Origin: Amoebophrya sp. A120
Lineage: Eukaryota; Sar; Dinophyceae; Syndiniales; Amoebophryaceae
DNA: 64,000 nt
Direction of reading: 5' to 3'
Assembly (NCBI GenBank): GCA_905178155.1
Contig: CAJINV010000012.1
Location: 2,333,407-2,397,406 of the forward strand
Part shown: positions 23,401 to 33,607 of the stretch, in pieces
How the letters are laid out: every line of letters begins with the position of its first letter
How positions within the stretch are numbered: position 1 is the first letter of the stretch
Made by a program: the position numbers and the translations under genes
Notes under the pieces: model-generated
What the model was told of the DNA's origin: nothing
Seen by the model: only the letters and a program-made list of their open reading frames with translations
The model's database searches: none

Positions 23401-26400
23401 GATTTACCTTTAAAAAAAATTTTGTACTTAATGCATGATTGCAATACGAGTACGATACTTTTGCAATTCATACGCTCTTCCTGCCCCCCGTGGCCTTCAT
23501 CACACTGCCGTTGGACATGTATGGATTGCAAAAGTGTCTGGGTCTGGAAGATTGCAGCTTGTCATGCTAAATCCGAACCATGCAAAAATCTGTGTTGCGT
23601 TAGTACCAAAAGCTGTCCACTTTCGAAGAACTTGGGAGGGGGTTTCTCATGCAGGATAGGCATGACAGAGACCTCACAGACTCTGTTGTGCTAGGTCTCG
23701 CATTCCAGACCTCACGGGTCATGGAAAACCTGCATGACAAGTTTACACTCTTCCAGACCCAGACATATTTGCAGTTGATAACATGGATTTCGACGCATTT
23801 GTCGGCTGGTTCTGCTGGTCCAGAGCGCTAGAGTTGTGGTGGACGAGGTGATATCCACAGTAAATTTCCCGTACACGTACAAATGCTGTCTCTGCATGGC
23901 AAAACTGACCTTCAATCTTAGTCAGCGTGACAAGTTTGACACTCAAAGTTAGCGAAATTTGTCATGCATTTTGTACATGTACGAGAAATTTGTATTGCAT
24001 AGATGAGAAGCAGCAACGGCGCTGGTCGAAGACGATGAAGAACTACTCGCTGACTCGATGGAGATCGAGTCTCCGCGGTGTAGTACGAGTGTGCTGGACG
24101 ATTGCTGGGAAGTAGAACTACTGCCCGCAGGTGGATGTTGCACTACAGCAGCTGCTCCGACAAGTGAAGATGAACCTCCAACCCCGTCTGATGCAGTAGT
24201 TGATACGGCATTGCCAAACGCGTTGAAACTGTTCCTACGGCTGTTGTTGCCCGAGGCATTATTGTTGCCCGTTCCACCTGAAGACGAGGACTGCTGCAAC
24301 AATCGGTCTCTTAAACTGCTTCTTCCACCGGTGGAGGAGGTTGTGTTGCTATTATTGCTCTCGATCATGAGATCGACTGCGCTGCTGGTCGCGGAACTCG
24401 GAGCTTGCGAGGACTGCAGAACGGAAGTCGCCACCGCCAAAGATGAAGCTGATGTTGTGCCGGAATTGAGCGAACTCAAAGACAGCTCCGAGTTGCTCTG
24501 CGCAACAGAAGGCGGATGGCGCTTCGATTTCAGGTAGTTCCCCGGGAAAAGCCCCGGATGCACCATGGCCGTGTTGGTGCTCAGGGCGTTGGTACTTGAT
24601 GCTGTACCGCTCTTTAATATCGCGGATGATCTGCTGTGATGTTCTGTGCCGTTAGCTGCACTATCTGGCTCCACATTCATCGCAGGGGTGAGGTTTTGGA
24701 GCGTCAAGTTTACGACGTTCGCGTTTGTCGGGACAGGAGGGATGAGCTCGTCTGAGGTGGTCACGAGGTTGGATGTTGGTGCAGAAGCTTTCTTGTTCGT
24801 CGCACCGTTCATATTATCGGCAGCAGTTGTTCTATTGTTGCTCACACTTGTTCCAGATCCACCTGTCAGCAACCCGGGCCCGCGTGGTGGCGGAACCTTA
24901 GAAGAGTTCATGACCGGGATCATCATGGAAGCAGAATTCGTGTTGTCGTCAAACGCCCACTATCCTGTGCAAAAGTATCGTACTCGTATTGTAATCATGC
25001 ATTACAGATCCTGTCCTTAAGGAAAATTAGCATTACAAATTCTATTTCTCATGCTGAGGAAATAATTTGTGATGCATTTATACGAGTACGATACTTTTGC
25101 AATGCATACCCGTGCGTCCAAATCTGGGCTGGTAATCGCCATCTGCAACACCGTCGGTGTGGCCGTCTTGCTGGTCGTTACACTGGTACTGGAGAGTGTC
25201 AGTTTGTTGTTTGACGGCGTCTTGTCGACGTTGGTACTGAGGGTGGCCGAGGACGCCAGCTCGTGTTTGATCTGAGATGATGATGCATCTACTCTGCTTA
25301 CGACTTGTTCTTTCGTGCTTTGTATGCCGACCACTTGCAAGGCGCCCGGTCGTGTTCCTCCAGTTTCCTGATGCTCTCCCTTTCCCGTACTACCCGTTCC
25401 CCCCGCTTCGGAATTTGACTTCGAAGAAATCACGATCTCCCCGCCTATTAACCTTATCGACTCACCGATAGAAGGAGAGCCTTGTTTGTGCACCCCTTCC
25501 AAAAGGCCGTACTCCTTTATGGAACTGTCAGGATTGAAATTGACAAAGTTGAAAAATTTGTGATGCATAAAATCGATACCAGTTGGAAGCCCAATTTCTA
25601 AGCGGTGCATGACAAATTTAGGCACCGTATAAATCCAGTTTGTCATGCTGTTTAGCGAAAGAAGTCGTCTTTTGTCATGCTACTTTAGCAGCTCTATCCC
25701 AAACCCGAAACAGGCTCACAATTGGCCTCGCTTGCAATCCCTGCAAGACAGTCACCTCGTGCCTTGCATTTTACGCATCACAGATTATTTCAACTTTGTC
25801 GATTTCAATCCTGACACTCCCATATCCTTCAGCCGCTGAAGCTCCTGCAACACAGTCACCTGCTCCCGGTCCTTTTTCTCCTTCGCCTATCCTACAGAAA
25901 AGCTCACCATTAGTCCCAGAAAGCAATAACTTTGATTGTGCTCCTGCGGTTGTCGTTTTTGGTGATGTCTTTTTCATCTGGCAGTTGTTCAGCATGACAA
26001 GCTTTTTTGGTGCCAGTGCCTCTCAGTCTGTGGCTAGCGTTACAAAAACAAACTCAAACTGCATTGTGCATGACAAAAAATTGCGTCTTCTTGGTCTCTA
26101 CGTTACAGAGTTTTCATATGACAGGATGAATGCAGCAACACAAGTTGAAATTCCTTTATTTTCTGGTATAATATATGGGTGTACTTTTCTCAAGGATATC
26201 GCCTCGCGTTCGATGGCCTCTGCCGCGCGGGCCAAGCACCGCAGCGTGCGCGGGGAATCCAAATACTCCATCGACTTCGTCACTTGCCCATAACTATGCA
26301 TTGCAAAATTATCGCACCCACTCGTTACTCGTAGTGGTTGGGGTTGCAGTCATGCATTACAAATCTCTTCCTTAAGGCAAATCTGCACTACAAATTGCAT

Positions 26401-29157
26401 TTCTCACGCTGAGGAATTTGTCATGCGATTTATACTAGCACGATGTCGATGCTTTTGCACAGGATAGTAACTGCTTCCCCCGTTGGGGTGGAGGAGTTTA
26501 ATATCAAAGAAAAAAACATTGTAGGTGTAAGAGGCCGTACGATTAATGGGCCCCCTTTTCGGTACCGAAAAGGGGGGGGTAGGTGCGGTCGGTCATCTGG
26601 CCGCATTCAAAAATGGTCGTGTCCCTCCGGACCCGACCGATTTTTTGAATTCAAAAATCAAAAACGCGAATGCGTAACTCCCCCAACCCGGCAAAATAAG
26701 TTCTCTTTTGTTTTCTGCGGCTGCTCAGCGGTTATCTCTGCTGCTGCGGTTCCTGCAGCGACGTGGCTGAAAGTAGAACAGAACGAAACAGAACAGCATA
26801 AGTTTCGTGGGGCGCACGCAGCGCGTGCGTGGATTGACTTATGTTTGCAACAACGCAAGAAGCTTCGGGCGCACGACGTGCGCGCGCAAACTGGAAAAAA
26901 GAAAAATGCAGCGCGCGCCGCGCGCGCGCGGCGAAGAGCATGCGTCGTGCGTGGCTATGTCAGGACGCTGCGAAGCATTTGCACGCAGCTGGAGCTGGCT
27001 ACGTGCAGTTCGATGCACTTCTTCTTCTGTTTGAGCAGGCCCACTGCAAATGATAAAGAAAGAAGCAGCCGCAGCACAAAGAAAGAGCCTTGGAGTAATT
27101 TACTAGGGCCTTAGAGCCTTAGGCAGCAGTATGAAAAAAACAACTCTAGAAAAAAGAGGGCCCACACAGCAGGGCAGATCGGGCTTCGTGTTGAATGAAG
27201 TACTTTGAAAAGAAGAAGGCGCTCCCCCGCGGCAAAAAAAACATTTTTAGTGCAGAACTATGTTCCGGGCTTGCAAAGATATCGGCGCGCCCCCGTGGTT
27301 GAAGTGGCCACCTCAACTTTTCCACAAATTAATTGGAAGAACTGAGATGGCCGCTTCAACAGCCCGAGGGCGGGTGTGCGGTCCTGCGCTGCAAATTGCT
27401 GCCTCCTCGTGATCTACTGCGCGGTAGTTTTTTTTGTGCAATGCATAGAGCTGCTTCGCAGTAAAAGAAGCGCCGCAATGATGTGCTGTAGCTGTTGCGC
27501 AGTGACAGCGTCTCTGTTTTTGAGCAGGAGAGCTACTTTTTAGTGGATCATCTACAACGAACTGCGCCGAAGCTACTGCGAAGCAGCTCTGTGTCTGCGC
27601 AGTAGATCCACGGCCTACAACGTCCTAAACTAGGCGGCAGTTGCGCTGCAGATGATTTACTCCGAGGCAGCTGCGCTGCTGCTTTCTGAAAGACAGCCGA
27701 GCCCTCTGGCTTGGGAGAGCAGCCGCGGTAGCCGCCTTTATTTTGAGAACCAGAAAGCGGGTCGCTTTGCTTGCCTTGTGGCGAGCGGAATAACACCGGG
27801 GCCTGCTGCTGCTCTAAAAAAAGAAAAAACTAAAAATCTCGGCCATAGCATCGGCACCGTGTTGTACTTTGCGCGCTTGCCACTATAGTGGTGCGCCCTG
27901 CAGTCGAAGATGGGCGCCGCCTGTTGCTGTGTTTTTCGAAAGGCGTGAAACACGCCGCTCCGCCGTGATTCAAATTCGCGATAGATTTCGCAACAAGCAG
28001 TCCCCGGATTTCGAAAAGGGGGGCGTGGGGGGGTAAGCTCGTCCAGAATCGCGCTCCTACCCCCCTTTTCGGTATCGAAAAGGGGGTCGATTAATCGTGC
28101 AGCCTCTAACTTTTTTGGAGGAACAGCATTACAAATCTGTCTGGCATGACAGCAAAAACCTGTCATGCGCAGATAGTACGTGAAAACGCCCTTTAGTGGG
28201 CCCTACAATGCATGCCAAGCATGACAGACGCAATCATCTTGCATGTTCCGCATCACAAATTTACACTAACAACGTTTTTTTCTTGGATATTTAAAAGGGT
28301 CTTTGTAGTCCTCGTTTCGCTTCTCCACTACTCTGCCGTCGGCCGTAATGCTACCTATGCATTGCAAATATGTCTGGTTCTGAAAAAAAAAGTTGTCATG
28401 CTGGTCTGCCATGACTGTTAAATCTGTGATGCCTAGGGGAGAAATAATCCTCTTGCCTGTCATGCACAAATGGAGCCTGCCATGCGGAATACGCAGCACG
28501 CAGGAGCTCAAAAACTTGTCATGCTTGGTCACCTATCGCAGTGAGTTCATTATTCACAGACTTGCATATACAAGTTTCCAGACATCCAAGGATTACATTT
28601 GCGGTTGATACTACCCGGCGGAAGTTCATCCTCATCATCGACATCGTCGTGGTCGTCAATGTTCATGTTCATCCAGCTTTGCCTATGAGAGTGCACAACT
28701 CCCCCTCCCCCTCCTTTGAAGGGCATACCAAGCAATACAAGTGCTGGCATAAATGCAGCTTTTGCATGACAAATTCGCGACCGATTCTAGTGCTGTTATT
28801 TCGGCTCCCGAATAAACCTGTCATGCAAGAAGTGGCAAACAAGAGAAAAGGGCGGATTTGGTATTTTGCATGACAAATGAGGGGAAGGGGCAGTTGTGCA
28901 TTGTCATATTGCCCCTGCGAGTACCCGGATTTCAAATTCGACGGCAGTTCCTCCACGTTGTCGTACCTTTCCCTGACCTCCTCGAGGATTGCCTTCGCCA
29001 AGTCGAACAGTTCGTAGGAAACGGAACCGTACTTGGAAATGTTGTTCTTCATTTTCGCCAGGCTGCAATTGTATTCGAATTTCGGTTCCTCCTTGCAGTT
29101 AGACTTGAAAAAGGCACGCTTTGCCTCCAGCAGGTTGATGGGAGTGAGCCGCGACAT
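14480..29157 (-). CDS. MATCAP: MATCAP/KIAA0895-family (DUF1704) microtubule tyrosine carboxypeptidase-like
   Basis: About 2,480 codons in 27 exons: 25 introners plus one GT-AG intron (18123-18345). The ATG at 29157 opens MSRLTPINLLEAKRAFF, then KFEYNCSLAKM, like the DUF1704 N-terminus. LERFISILDHEIG at the end of one exon joins TH in the next, giving the HEIGTH (HExxxH) gluzincin zinc motif. The third-ligand region is RSEEGLAALNTH. It is followed by VYYCVCMSERLSFVELFNHL, DPDLRWRDCVRAKRG, YFEGAIEILRRRHEIEF and HFLDDLHGYLKRIEKMAEVN, all in family order. Family members remove the C-terminal tyrosine of alpha-tubulin. Some 340 residues of Ser/Asn/Gly-rich sequence lie between HEIGTH and EEGLA. 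Other low-complexity inserts make the protein four to five times the animal length. The stop (TAA, 14480-14482) follows ARMMRKNP and is the least certain part. Confidence 0.88.
14552..14701. mobile_element. Introner, family A (orientation 1)
   Basis: 150 bp, direct repeat CCAG. Last intron of the carboxypeptidase gene; removal joins SLLG|GNNN. Confidence 0.85.
14751..14899. mobile_element. Introner, family A (orientation 2)
   Basis: 149 bp, direct repeat TACTG. One end reads TTCTGTGC instead of TATCCTGTGC, so a perfect terminal ATA is not essential. Joins RVQ|YNNS. Confidence 0.87.
15273..15419. mobile_element. Introner, family A (orientation 2)
   Basis: 147 bp, direct repeat ATGAG. Joins KEPH|YLEP in the carboxypeptidase gene. 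Confidence 0.92.
15715..15829. mobile_element. Introner, family K
   Basis: 115 bp, the only member here. Inverted ends ATGAAAATTAACCA and TGGTTAATTTTCAGGG; direct repeat CCCTT. Joins LER|EEWD. Confidence 0.85.
16089..16367. mobile_element. Introner, family B
   Basis: 279 bp, ends TATCCTGAGTAAAAACGTAC and its complement, direct repeat GAACG. It sits inside the third-zinc-ligand segment; removal restores RERLR|SEEGLAAL. Confidence 0.92.
16438..16587. mobile_element. Introner, family A (orientation 1)
   Basis: 150 bp, direct repeat CACCC. Joins QHGV|LDLT. Confidence 0.92.
17097..17239. mobile_element. Introner, family A (orientation 1)
   Basis: 143 bp, direct repeat CCTTG. Joins DNK|DSHD. Because the repeat ends in AAG on the coding strand and the element starts GTACTATCC, this junction also happens to read GT...AG. 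Confidence 0.9.
17697..18000. mobile_element. Introner, family C
   Basis: 304 bp, ends related to AAAAATCCCCCCTCCCCATA, direct repeat CAGCC. Joins NRDRL|RLLN just after the HEIGTH exon. Confidence 0.92.
18123..18345 (-). other. Canonical GT-AG intron splitting the HEIGTH codons
   Basis: Coding strand: GAG ATT G|GTATATT...CTCTCAG|GT ACC CAC. Removal rebuilds the Gly codon of HEIGTH exactly. It is the only ordinary intron in this gene and shows no introner ends. Confidence 0.92.
18589..18822. mobile_element. Introner, family A (orientation 2), interrupted
   Basis: 234 bp rather than about 150, because an 85-bp segment (18631-18715) is inserted in it. Direct repeat CTCGC. Joins GEGSE|ALKL. Confidence 0.9.
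18631..18715. mobile_element. 85-bp insertion nested in a family A introner
   Basis: Flanked by a 7-bp duplication, AAGTCTT (18624-18630 and 18709-18715). Other family A copies read straight through this point (TGCAAGTCTTGCATTAC). The inserted segment is GC-rich and unlike the introner families. Confidence 0.75.
19719..20040. mobile_element. Introner, family C
   Basis: 322 bp, direct repeat AGCCG. Joins PNPA|ATLF. Confidence 0.9.
20579..20898. mobile_element. Introner, family C
   Basis: 320 bp, direct repeat ACTA. Strong inverted ends (ATCCCCCCTCCCCATATC / GATATGGGGAGGGGGGAT). Joins ATCS|SAGL. Confidence 0.92.
20961..21268. mobile_element. Introner, family D
   Basis: 308 bp, ends ATGGATGTGTCAGAG and CTGACGCTTCCATA, direct repeat CTGG. 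Joins SSS|ITNL. Confidence 0.92.
22051..22271. mobile_element. Introner, family E
   Basis: 221 bp, ends GTGCACAACTCCCCCTCTCC and the complement, direct repeat CGT. Joins RRETT|VRKA. Confidence 0.88.
22619..22737. mobile_element. Introner, family F
   Basis: 119 bp, ends TATCCACGGAAACG and TTTTTCCTGGATA, direct repeat TGCCG. Joins EPPA|AELL. Confidence 0.88.
23123..23279. mobile_element. Introner, family A (orientation 2)
   Basis: 157 bp, direct repeat TTGGA. Joins NDP|TAPAL. With the next introner it bounds a micro-exon of about 38 nt. Confidence 0.9.
23318..23472. mobile_element. Introner, family A (orientation 1)
   Basis: 155 bp, direct repeat CGCTC. Joins GRKS|GRLF. Confidence 0.9.
23520..23780. 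mobile_element. Introner, family G
   Basis: 261 bp, ends TGCAAAAGTGTCTGGGTCTG and CCAGACCCAGACATATTTGC, direct repeat ACATG. Joins SKSM|SNGS. Confidence 0.92.
23853..24001. mobile_element. Introner, family H
   Basis: 149 bp, ends ATCCACAGTAAATTTCCCG and GAGAAATTTGTATTGCATA, direct repeat GAT. Joins AASH|HLVH. Confidence 0.82.
24959..25108. mobile_element. Introner, family A (orientation 2)
   Basis: 150 bp, direct repeat CCC. Joins LDAR|AFDD. A GT-AG alternative three bases away would also keep frame here. Confidence 0.88.
25518..25824. mobile_element. Introner, family D
   Basis: 307 bp, direct repeat TCCTT. Joins QRLK|EYGL. Confidence 0.92.
25888..26198. mobile_element. Introner, family J
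   Basis: 311 bp, only member here, ends TATCCTACAGAAAAGCTCAC and GTACTTTTCTCAAGGATA, direct repeat TCGCC. Joins EREA|KEKK. Confidence 0.85.
26296..26467. mobile_element. Introner, family A (orientation 2)
   Basis: 172 bp, slightly longer than usual through a small duplication of ACTCGT and GGTTG text near one end. Direct repeat TAACT. Joins GGSS|YGQV. Confidence 0.88.
26502..28289. mobile_element. Introner, family I, carrying a nested element
   Basis: Outer ends TATCAAAGAAAAAAACATTG and TTTTTTTCTTGGATA, direct repeat TTTAA. Subtracting the nested element leaves about 210 bp, the normal family I size. Joins KDPFK|LLHP. Confidence 0.9.
26531..28107. mobile_element. Non-autonomous inverted-repeat element nested in an introner
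   Basis: About 1,577 bp (ends +/-3). Imperfect inverted termini of about 45 bp start AGAGGC.G.ACGATTAAT. Each includes a short palindrome (CCCCCTTTTCGGTACCGAAAAGGGG at the left, given here only by its 26551-26577 position; its counterpart is at 28056-28086). The interior is GC-rich and CGCG-rich with no transposase-like ORF, so it looks non-autonomous. No clear target duplication beyond TA/AA was seen. Confidence 0.82.
28356..28610. mobile_element. Introner, family G
   Basis: 255 bp, direct repeat CTACC. Joins LPPG|SITA. The GTCTGG core is partly eroded at one end (ATGTCTGGTTCTG). Confidence 0.9.
28684..28908. mobile_element. Introner, family E
   Basis: 225 bp, direct repeat TTGCC. First intron of the carboxypeptidase gene; joins YSQGQ|SWMN. 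Confidence 0.92.
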
Positions 29158-30417
29158 GGTCGTTTCTTTTTACGTACTAAAGGTCAGCTTTCTTATTTCA
29201 AAAAGTCTTACAAGACAGAAGTTCAGTACAGCGGCCTACTCGGCGTAACAAAATCCGACTCTAGTCTTACACTGACTAGAAGAGTGATTTTCATTATTTA
29301 GCGAGGATATGAATTTGCCGGTGTACTAAAAAAATTATGCGTATACAAAAATCGTAAACAGATGCTACTGCAGCTGAGAAACAGACTCAGCTCAATTCAA
29401 ATTCTATGTCATCCGTTTGAAGCGCATGAGGATTGACACAAGGAAGTTCTCGTTTTACATATCATAAGAGCGCAACATAAATTGCGATGCATACATTGTA
29501 GTGCTTTAATGGGTCCTCGTAGGGCTGACGTCCAGGTGTCACGCAGCGTCAAGTAGTCAGCAGTCTTGGGAGCTCTCCTAGCCTTGTTGCCTCGCTCAAT
29601 TTGAAATTTGGTACTAGTGCCCTCGAAACTAGTAGATCATACGATGACAACATCAGTGAATGAAATGGATGAAGTCACAATAACAATGCAGTAGGAAAAT
29701 AATTTTAAAATTATCACTCAAGGCTGACATCTTGGATATACCGTTTAGACTGTTTTGCGCACGGAAGCACGTGCAGCTCGTCGCTCACGACATTTGAAAA
29801 TGGTTCACCTCTCCAACAGCAACATCGGTCTTTCATGCACGATCTCAGTAGTGCTCTAGTTTCAGTAAAGTTCGTTCACAACAAGAACCGATCTTCGATG
29901 AGCTGCCGCGGCTTTATATTTATCCAACAACAGCTACATCACAGAATAATATCCTCCTCATAGCTTCGCGCATGGAGGTTCTTGTAGTTGTTCTGCAGCT
30001 GATAATGATATTGCGAACACAAGCAGCTCCTTTCTGCATCTTTCTCTTCTACCAGGAGACGAAGAGAGCAGAGAAATAGAGCGGTTGCCTGTCAACCACT
30101 GGGGAAAGTAGAGCAAGACAACCTATAATATGTTGGTGACCGTGACCGTGACGAGCAGGCCGCGGCCTATAATTTTACAATGCAGAGGACTGAGAAGGAG
30201 CGCAGTTCTTCGGAGGTCAAGCTCAACAGATCCAAAATCCTGGGGGGGAGAAAAGCAAACAAGTCGTGTTCATCTTCTACTTCGAGGCTTTATCTCCACG
30301 TGTACTAGTACCACCTCAGAAGCAGACAACTACTATTTCTACTGCCGGCCTTTCATCTTGAGGGCGATTTGTTTTTTTTCTGTTTATCTTTATTTTGCAA
30401 GAGCATTTTTCCAACTA
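29158..30417. other. Intergenic, no gene seen
   Basis: Spacer between the carboxypeptidase start and the stop of the CDC123-like gene. It is AT-rich with short ORFs only, and no introner ends occur in it. The 5' UTR and promoter of the carboxypeptidase gene must lie at its left edge. Confidence 0.6.
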
Positions 30418-33400
30418 TTACGTCGAAGAGGACGAGCTGTTCAACTGTCGTTCGATCTTCTGAATCGCCGACATCATGTCCTCGGGATTGTGCATGAACT
30501 CCAGCAGTTCGATGGGCATCGCGTTGTACCTGTTCTTATCCGGCCGCAGGTCCGCCGCCGTTTGGCAGACACGAAATAAGTTTTTTGATGTTGTTGTCAA
30601 CATCGTCGAGGACCTATTCATTTTCGGAGCAGGTCCTGCCGCGGCAACATCAGATGTTGAAACTACATCTTCATCTTCTTCGCATGTAGAAGATGTTGAT
30701 CCTCCTGGTGTCGTCGAAGCAACTTCTGTTTTCGCCCTTGCTGAAAGTAGTTCTACCAGCTCCTCTCGCGTAAAAAGCCCGGTGTCGGTTTCTACGACTG
30801 CATCTTCTGTAGTACCCTCACTACCGTTTATGTTCTTCTCCATCGCGGAATCAGGCGCCCGCGCCGCAACATCCACCGGCGCCAAATCCACCAGAAAACA
30901 ATCCGCGTCCTCGAATTGTGTACTTTTTTCCGGTTGCAGTTGTAAGTAGACGTCCACGGCGATGAGCTGATGGAGCTCGACTTCACTTGCGGCCTGCACG
31001 TTATTTACTTTGGCATCTATCGCCTCGGCCTGTCGCTGCGGGGAGTCGCTCGAGCTTCTTCTTGTGGCCAAATTCTTCTGAACAAGAAAGTATTCGCCAA
31101 GTTTGTCCAGAAAAGTCGAGGTTTTCTTCATTCTACTTGTTCCAGCAGTCGAGTTCATCTTTCCATCATGGAAAAAGCGCTCGATTCGTTCTCGGATCTT
31201 CTCCTGCGCATTGTTACTATTCCTGCTCTTTCTTTCAACCAGAAACTCATGCACCGCATCCAAATGCCGCTGGGTGATGGCGATCAGCTCACAGGTGATC
31301 TTGCTCTGCGCGATAGTAGAGGCAGAAGTTCTTGCAGCTTCATCTCCAGAACAAGCGCCGGCAGGAGGTTCAGTATCAGTTTGTCCCTCTCGTCGCCGTT
31401 GAAAATCTTCATTTTTCGGTCCGAAAATTCCGACAAAACACCGGAATTCCAGCGCCGGATTGAAATCAGCGTGGAAGCGGCGCTATCCTGTGCAAAAGTA
31501 TCGTACTCGTATAAATGCATTACAAATTTCCTCAGCATGAGAAATAAAATTTGTAATGCAGATTTCCCTTGGAAACAAGATTTGTAATGCAAGACTTGCA
31601 TTTGTACGAGTACGATATTTTTGCACAGGATAGGCGCAGGGCGAGGTGAAGAGCAGCACGATGTTGAGGACCTCCATTTTGGCCTTGCATCATCTCATCT
31701 TCGTCGTTTTCCTCGTTAAGACCATGCGTCGAGGAACAGTTGTGTTTTTCCTCCTCCTCCTCGTCTTTATTATCCAGCACTTCCGCGAGGTCAAATTCCA
31801 CTACGTCCGAGGCAACGAGCAAGGAAAATACCTCCTCCGGCTCGTGGCATTCCAGCGTTTTTCCCCAGGCCATCCACTTCGCGTCTTGGGGCGCGGTGTA
31901 GTGCAGCTTCGGAAAAACGGACCCGTGGAGCCGGTCGATCTTTTGGCGGAGCTCCGCGTGTAATTCCGGGTATCGCTCTTTGAACTTAATAGTTCTACGG
32001 TGCTTCTTTCTGCCTTCAGCCCCTGGAAGATTTCTCGCGGCTAGGGCTACATCGTCCGGTTCATCTTGTCCCTGACATGATAGCCGAGCAGCCTGGTCGT
32101 GTTCTGCTACCTCTGCCTTGCCTTCTTCGACGGGTCGTGTGTCTGTTGTCGAGTCTATTTTGTACTCCTCGTCTGACTGTAGTACCTCCCTTACGGGCGG
32201 CGCAGTACAAGACGTCGAGGAGCTTATTTCTGTAACAACTTCAACATCAGTCGTTCTCGTTTCGCTTTCGTGTAGTGTCGTGTGCTTCACCCTCCCTCCA
32301 CAGGAGCTCGATGTCGCTTCATTCGAAATCCCGAGACCGGCGTTACCCGCGGTGAGAATGGATTCAACCACCTCCTCGAAGAAATCACCTCCGGTTGTTG
32401 TAATTATGTTGTTGCAAGATGAAAAATCTTTACACAATGACAACTCGCTGACGTAGTCGTTGCTTTTCAGGTCGTGTTCCAAGGTACAAGAAGTAGTTGT
32501 CCCGGCGTCCTCTCCAGCAACCCAAACTCTTTGATTCTGTTTCATCTCTTGGACGATTTTGTGCTGCCCAAACTCGAAAAGCTGAGGCTCCCCATCGTGT
32601 TGTTCCTGCTTTACTTCGTGTTCGTCCTCCTCCTGCGGCCACATGTTGGACTCGCAAGGAATTGTGGCCGCGGACGGAGCTGAAGCCAGCACTTTTCCAG
32701 TAGAGCTTGCTGCTGCATTGTTACCAGTACTAGGATTTGCAGTTGACGACGAGGATGACACGTCATCTGCGATGAAGGGTTCCTTCTGTGTAGTCGAGAG
32801 ACGAGCTACGCGGTCGGCTTGGTCCTTGTCCTCCACTTCTCTCGTCCCAGCAGGCGAGGTAGTAGAAATAACCTCCTCATTTACAACTTCGAGAAGTTCT
32901 TGTGCACAACAAGAAACCGTGCTGGTATCTACTGGCGACCGCTGCTCATCTTCGTCTTCTTCCTTCGCCGTAGCGCAGTCAGATGAACTCGTCTCAGCAT
33001 GATCCTCGTTCGCCTCAGGCGGTGCTTCCGTCCCCGCGTCGCTGAGAGTAGTGTCGCTAGTGCCGCCTTCGACGTCGTGGTCCTCACCGGAACTAGTACC
33101 GAGGTTATGAGTACTATTATCCCCACCGTCGTCCTCCTCGTCGTCCAAATGATCGTCCCATCCTCCACTGTCGGAGGAAAAACCGCTGTTGAAGCTGTTA
33201 CAGCGGTACCCCCGAGTCGTACTAGACCCTCCTTGTCCACCCTGTCTGTCCACGGCGAAACAGATCTTGATTCTTTCGCCGCAGCTGGCACTTGATGATG
33301 TTGCACGTGATACACCACGGAAAATCTCGTGGCATTGGCGCTTTGTCAGCTGCACAAACTCGGTCTCAAACGTGAACGGTTTGAAGTGCTCGTACCACTG

Positions 33401-33607
33401 GTGCAGGGCGAAGGGGTGGAGGAGGTGGTGTTTGCGGTTTTTGAGGGTCTGCTCGTCGGCTGGTTGTGATGCAGATGCGGGACGATCAGCAATTATATTG
33501 CTGCTGCTGTTATTCTGCATCCCGATCACCAATTCCTCCTGCGGAGCTTGCTCCTGCTCAGGCGCTAGAAGTCCAGGGGCTGAAGAGTCCCTCGACGTGG
33601 CCGACAT
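30418..33607 (-). CDS. CDC123: CDC123/D123-family eIF2 assembly factor
   Basis: Two exons, about 1,010 codons, ATG at 33607. Family blocks in order: LHQWYEHFKPFTFETEFVQL (residues ~70-90), FPKLHYTAPQDAKWMAWGKT then EVFSLLVASDVVEFDL (~564-605), and LALR|RFHADFNPALEFRCFV across the introner. These end with VYLQLQPEKSTQFEDADCFL then VDLAPVD. CDC123 is a cytosolic ATP-grasp-like protein that assembles the eIF2 heterotrimer by binding eIF2-gamma. An acidic, Ser/Thr-rich insert of about 400 residues separates the first two blocks, and the C-terminal part is also expanded; animal and fungal proteins are about 340 residues. The usual D-F-N-P near the end reads D-L-A-P here, so the Asn expected at the metal site is Ala. 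Confidence 0.9.
31494..31632. mobile_element. Introner, family A (orientation 1)
   Basis: 139 bp. Both ends are the TATCCTGTGCAAAAGTATCG type, so the terminal match is unusually long. Direct repeat GGCGC. Joins LALR|RFHA inside the CDC123 core. Confidence 0.95.

Noticed and set aside
26807-27053. Arg/Ala-rich ORFs inside the nested element
   Set aside because: They arise in several frames from CGCG-rich DNA and show no transposase residues.
29158-30417. Possible tRNA or other RNA gene in intergenic DNA
   Set aside because: No cloverleaf could be built by eye here or in the other spacers; a covariance-model search would be decisive.
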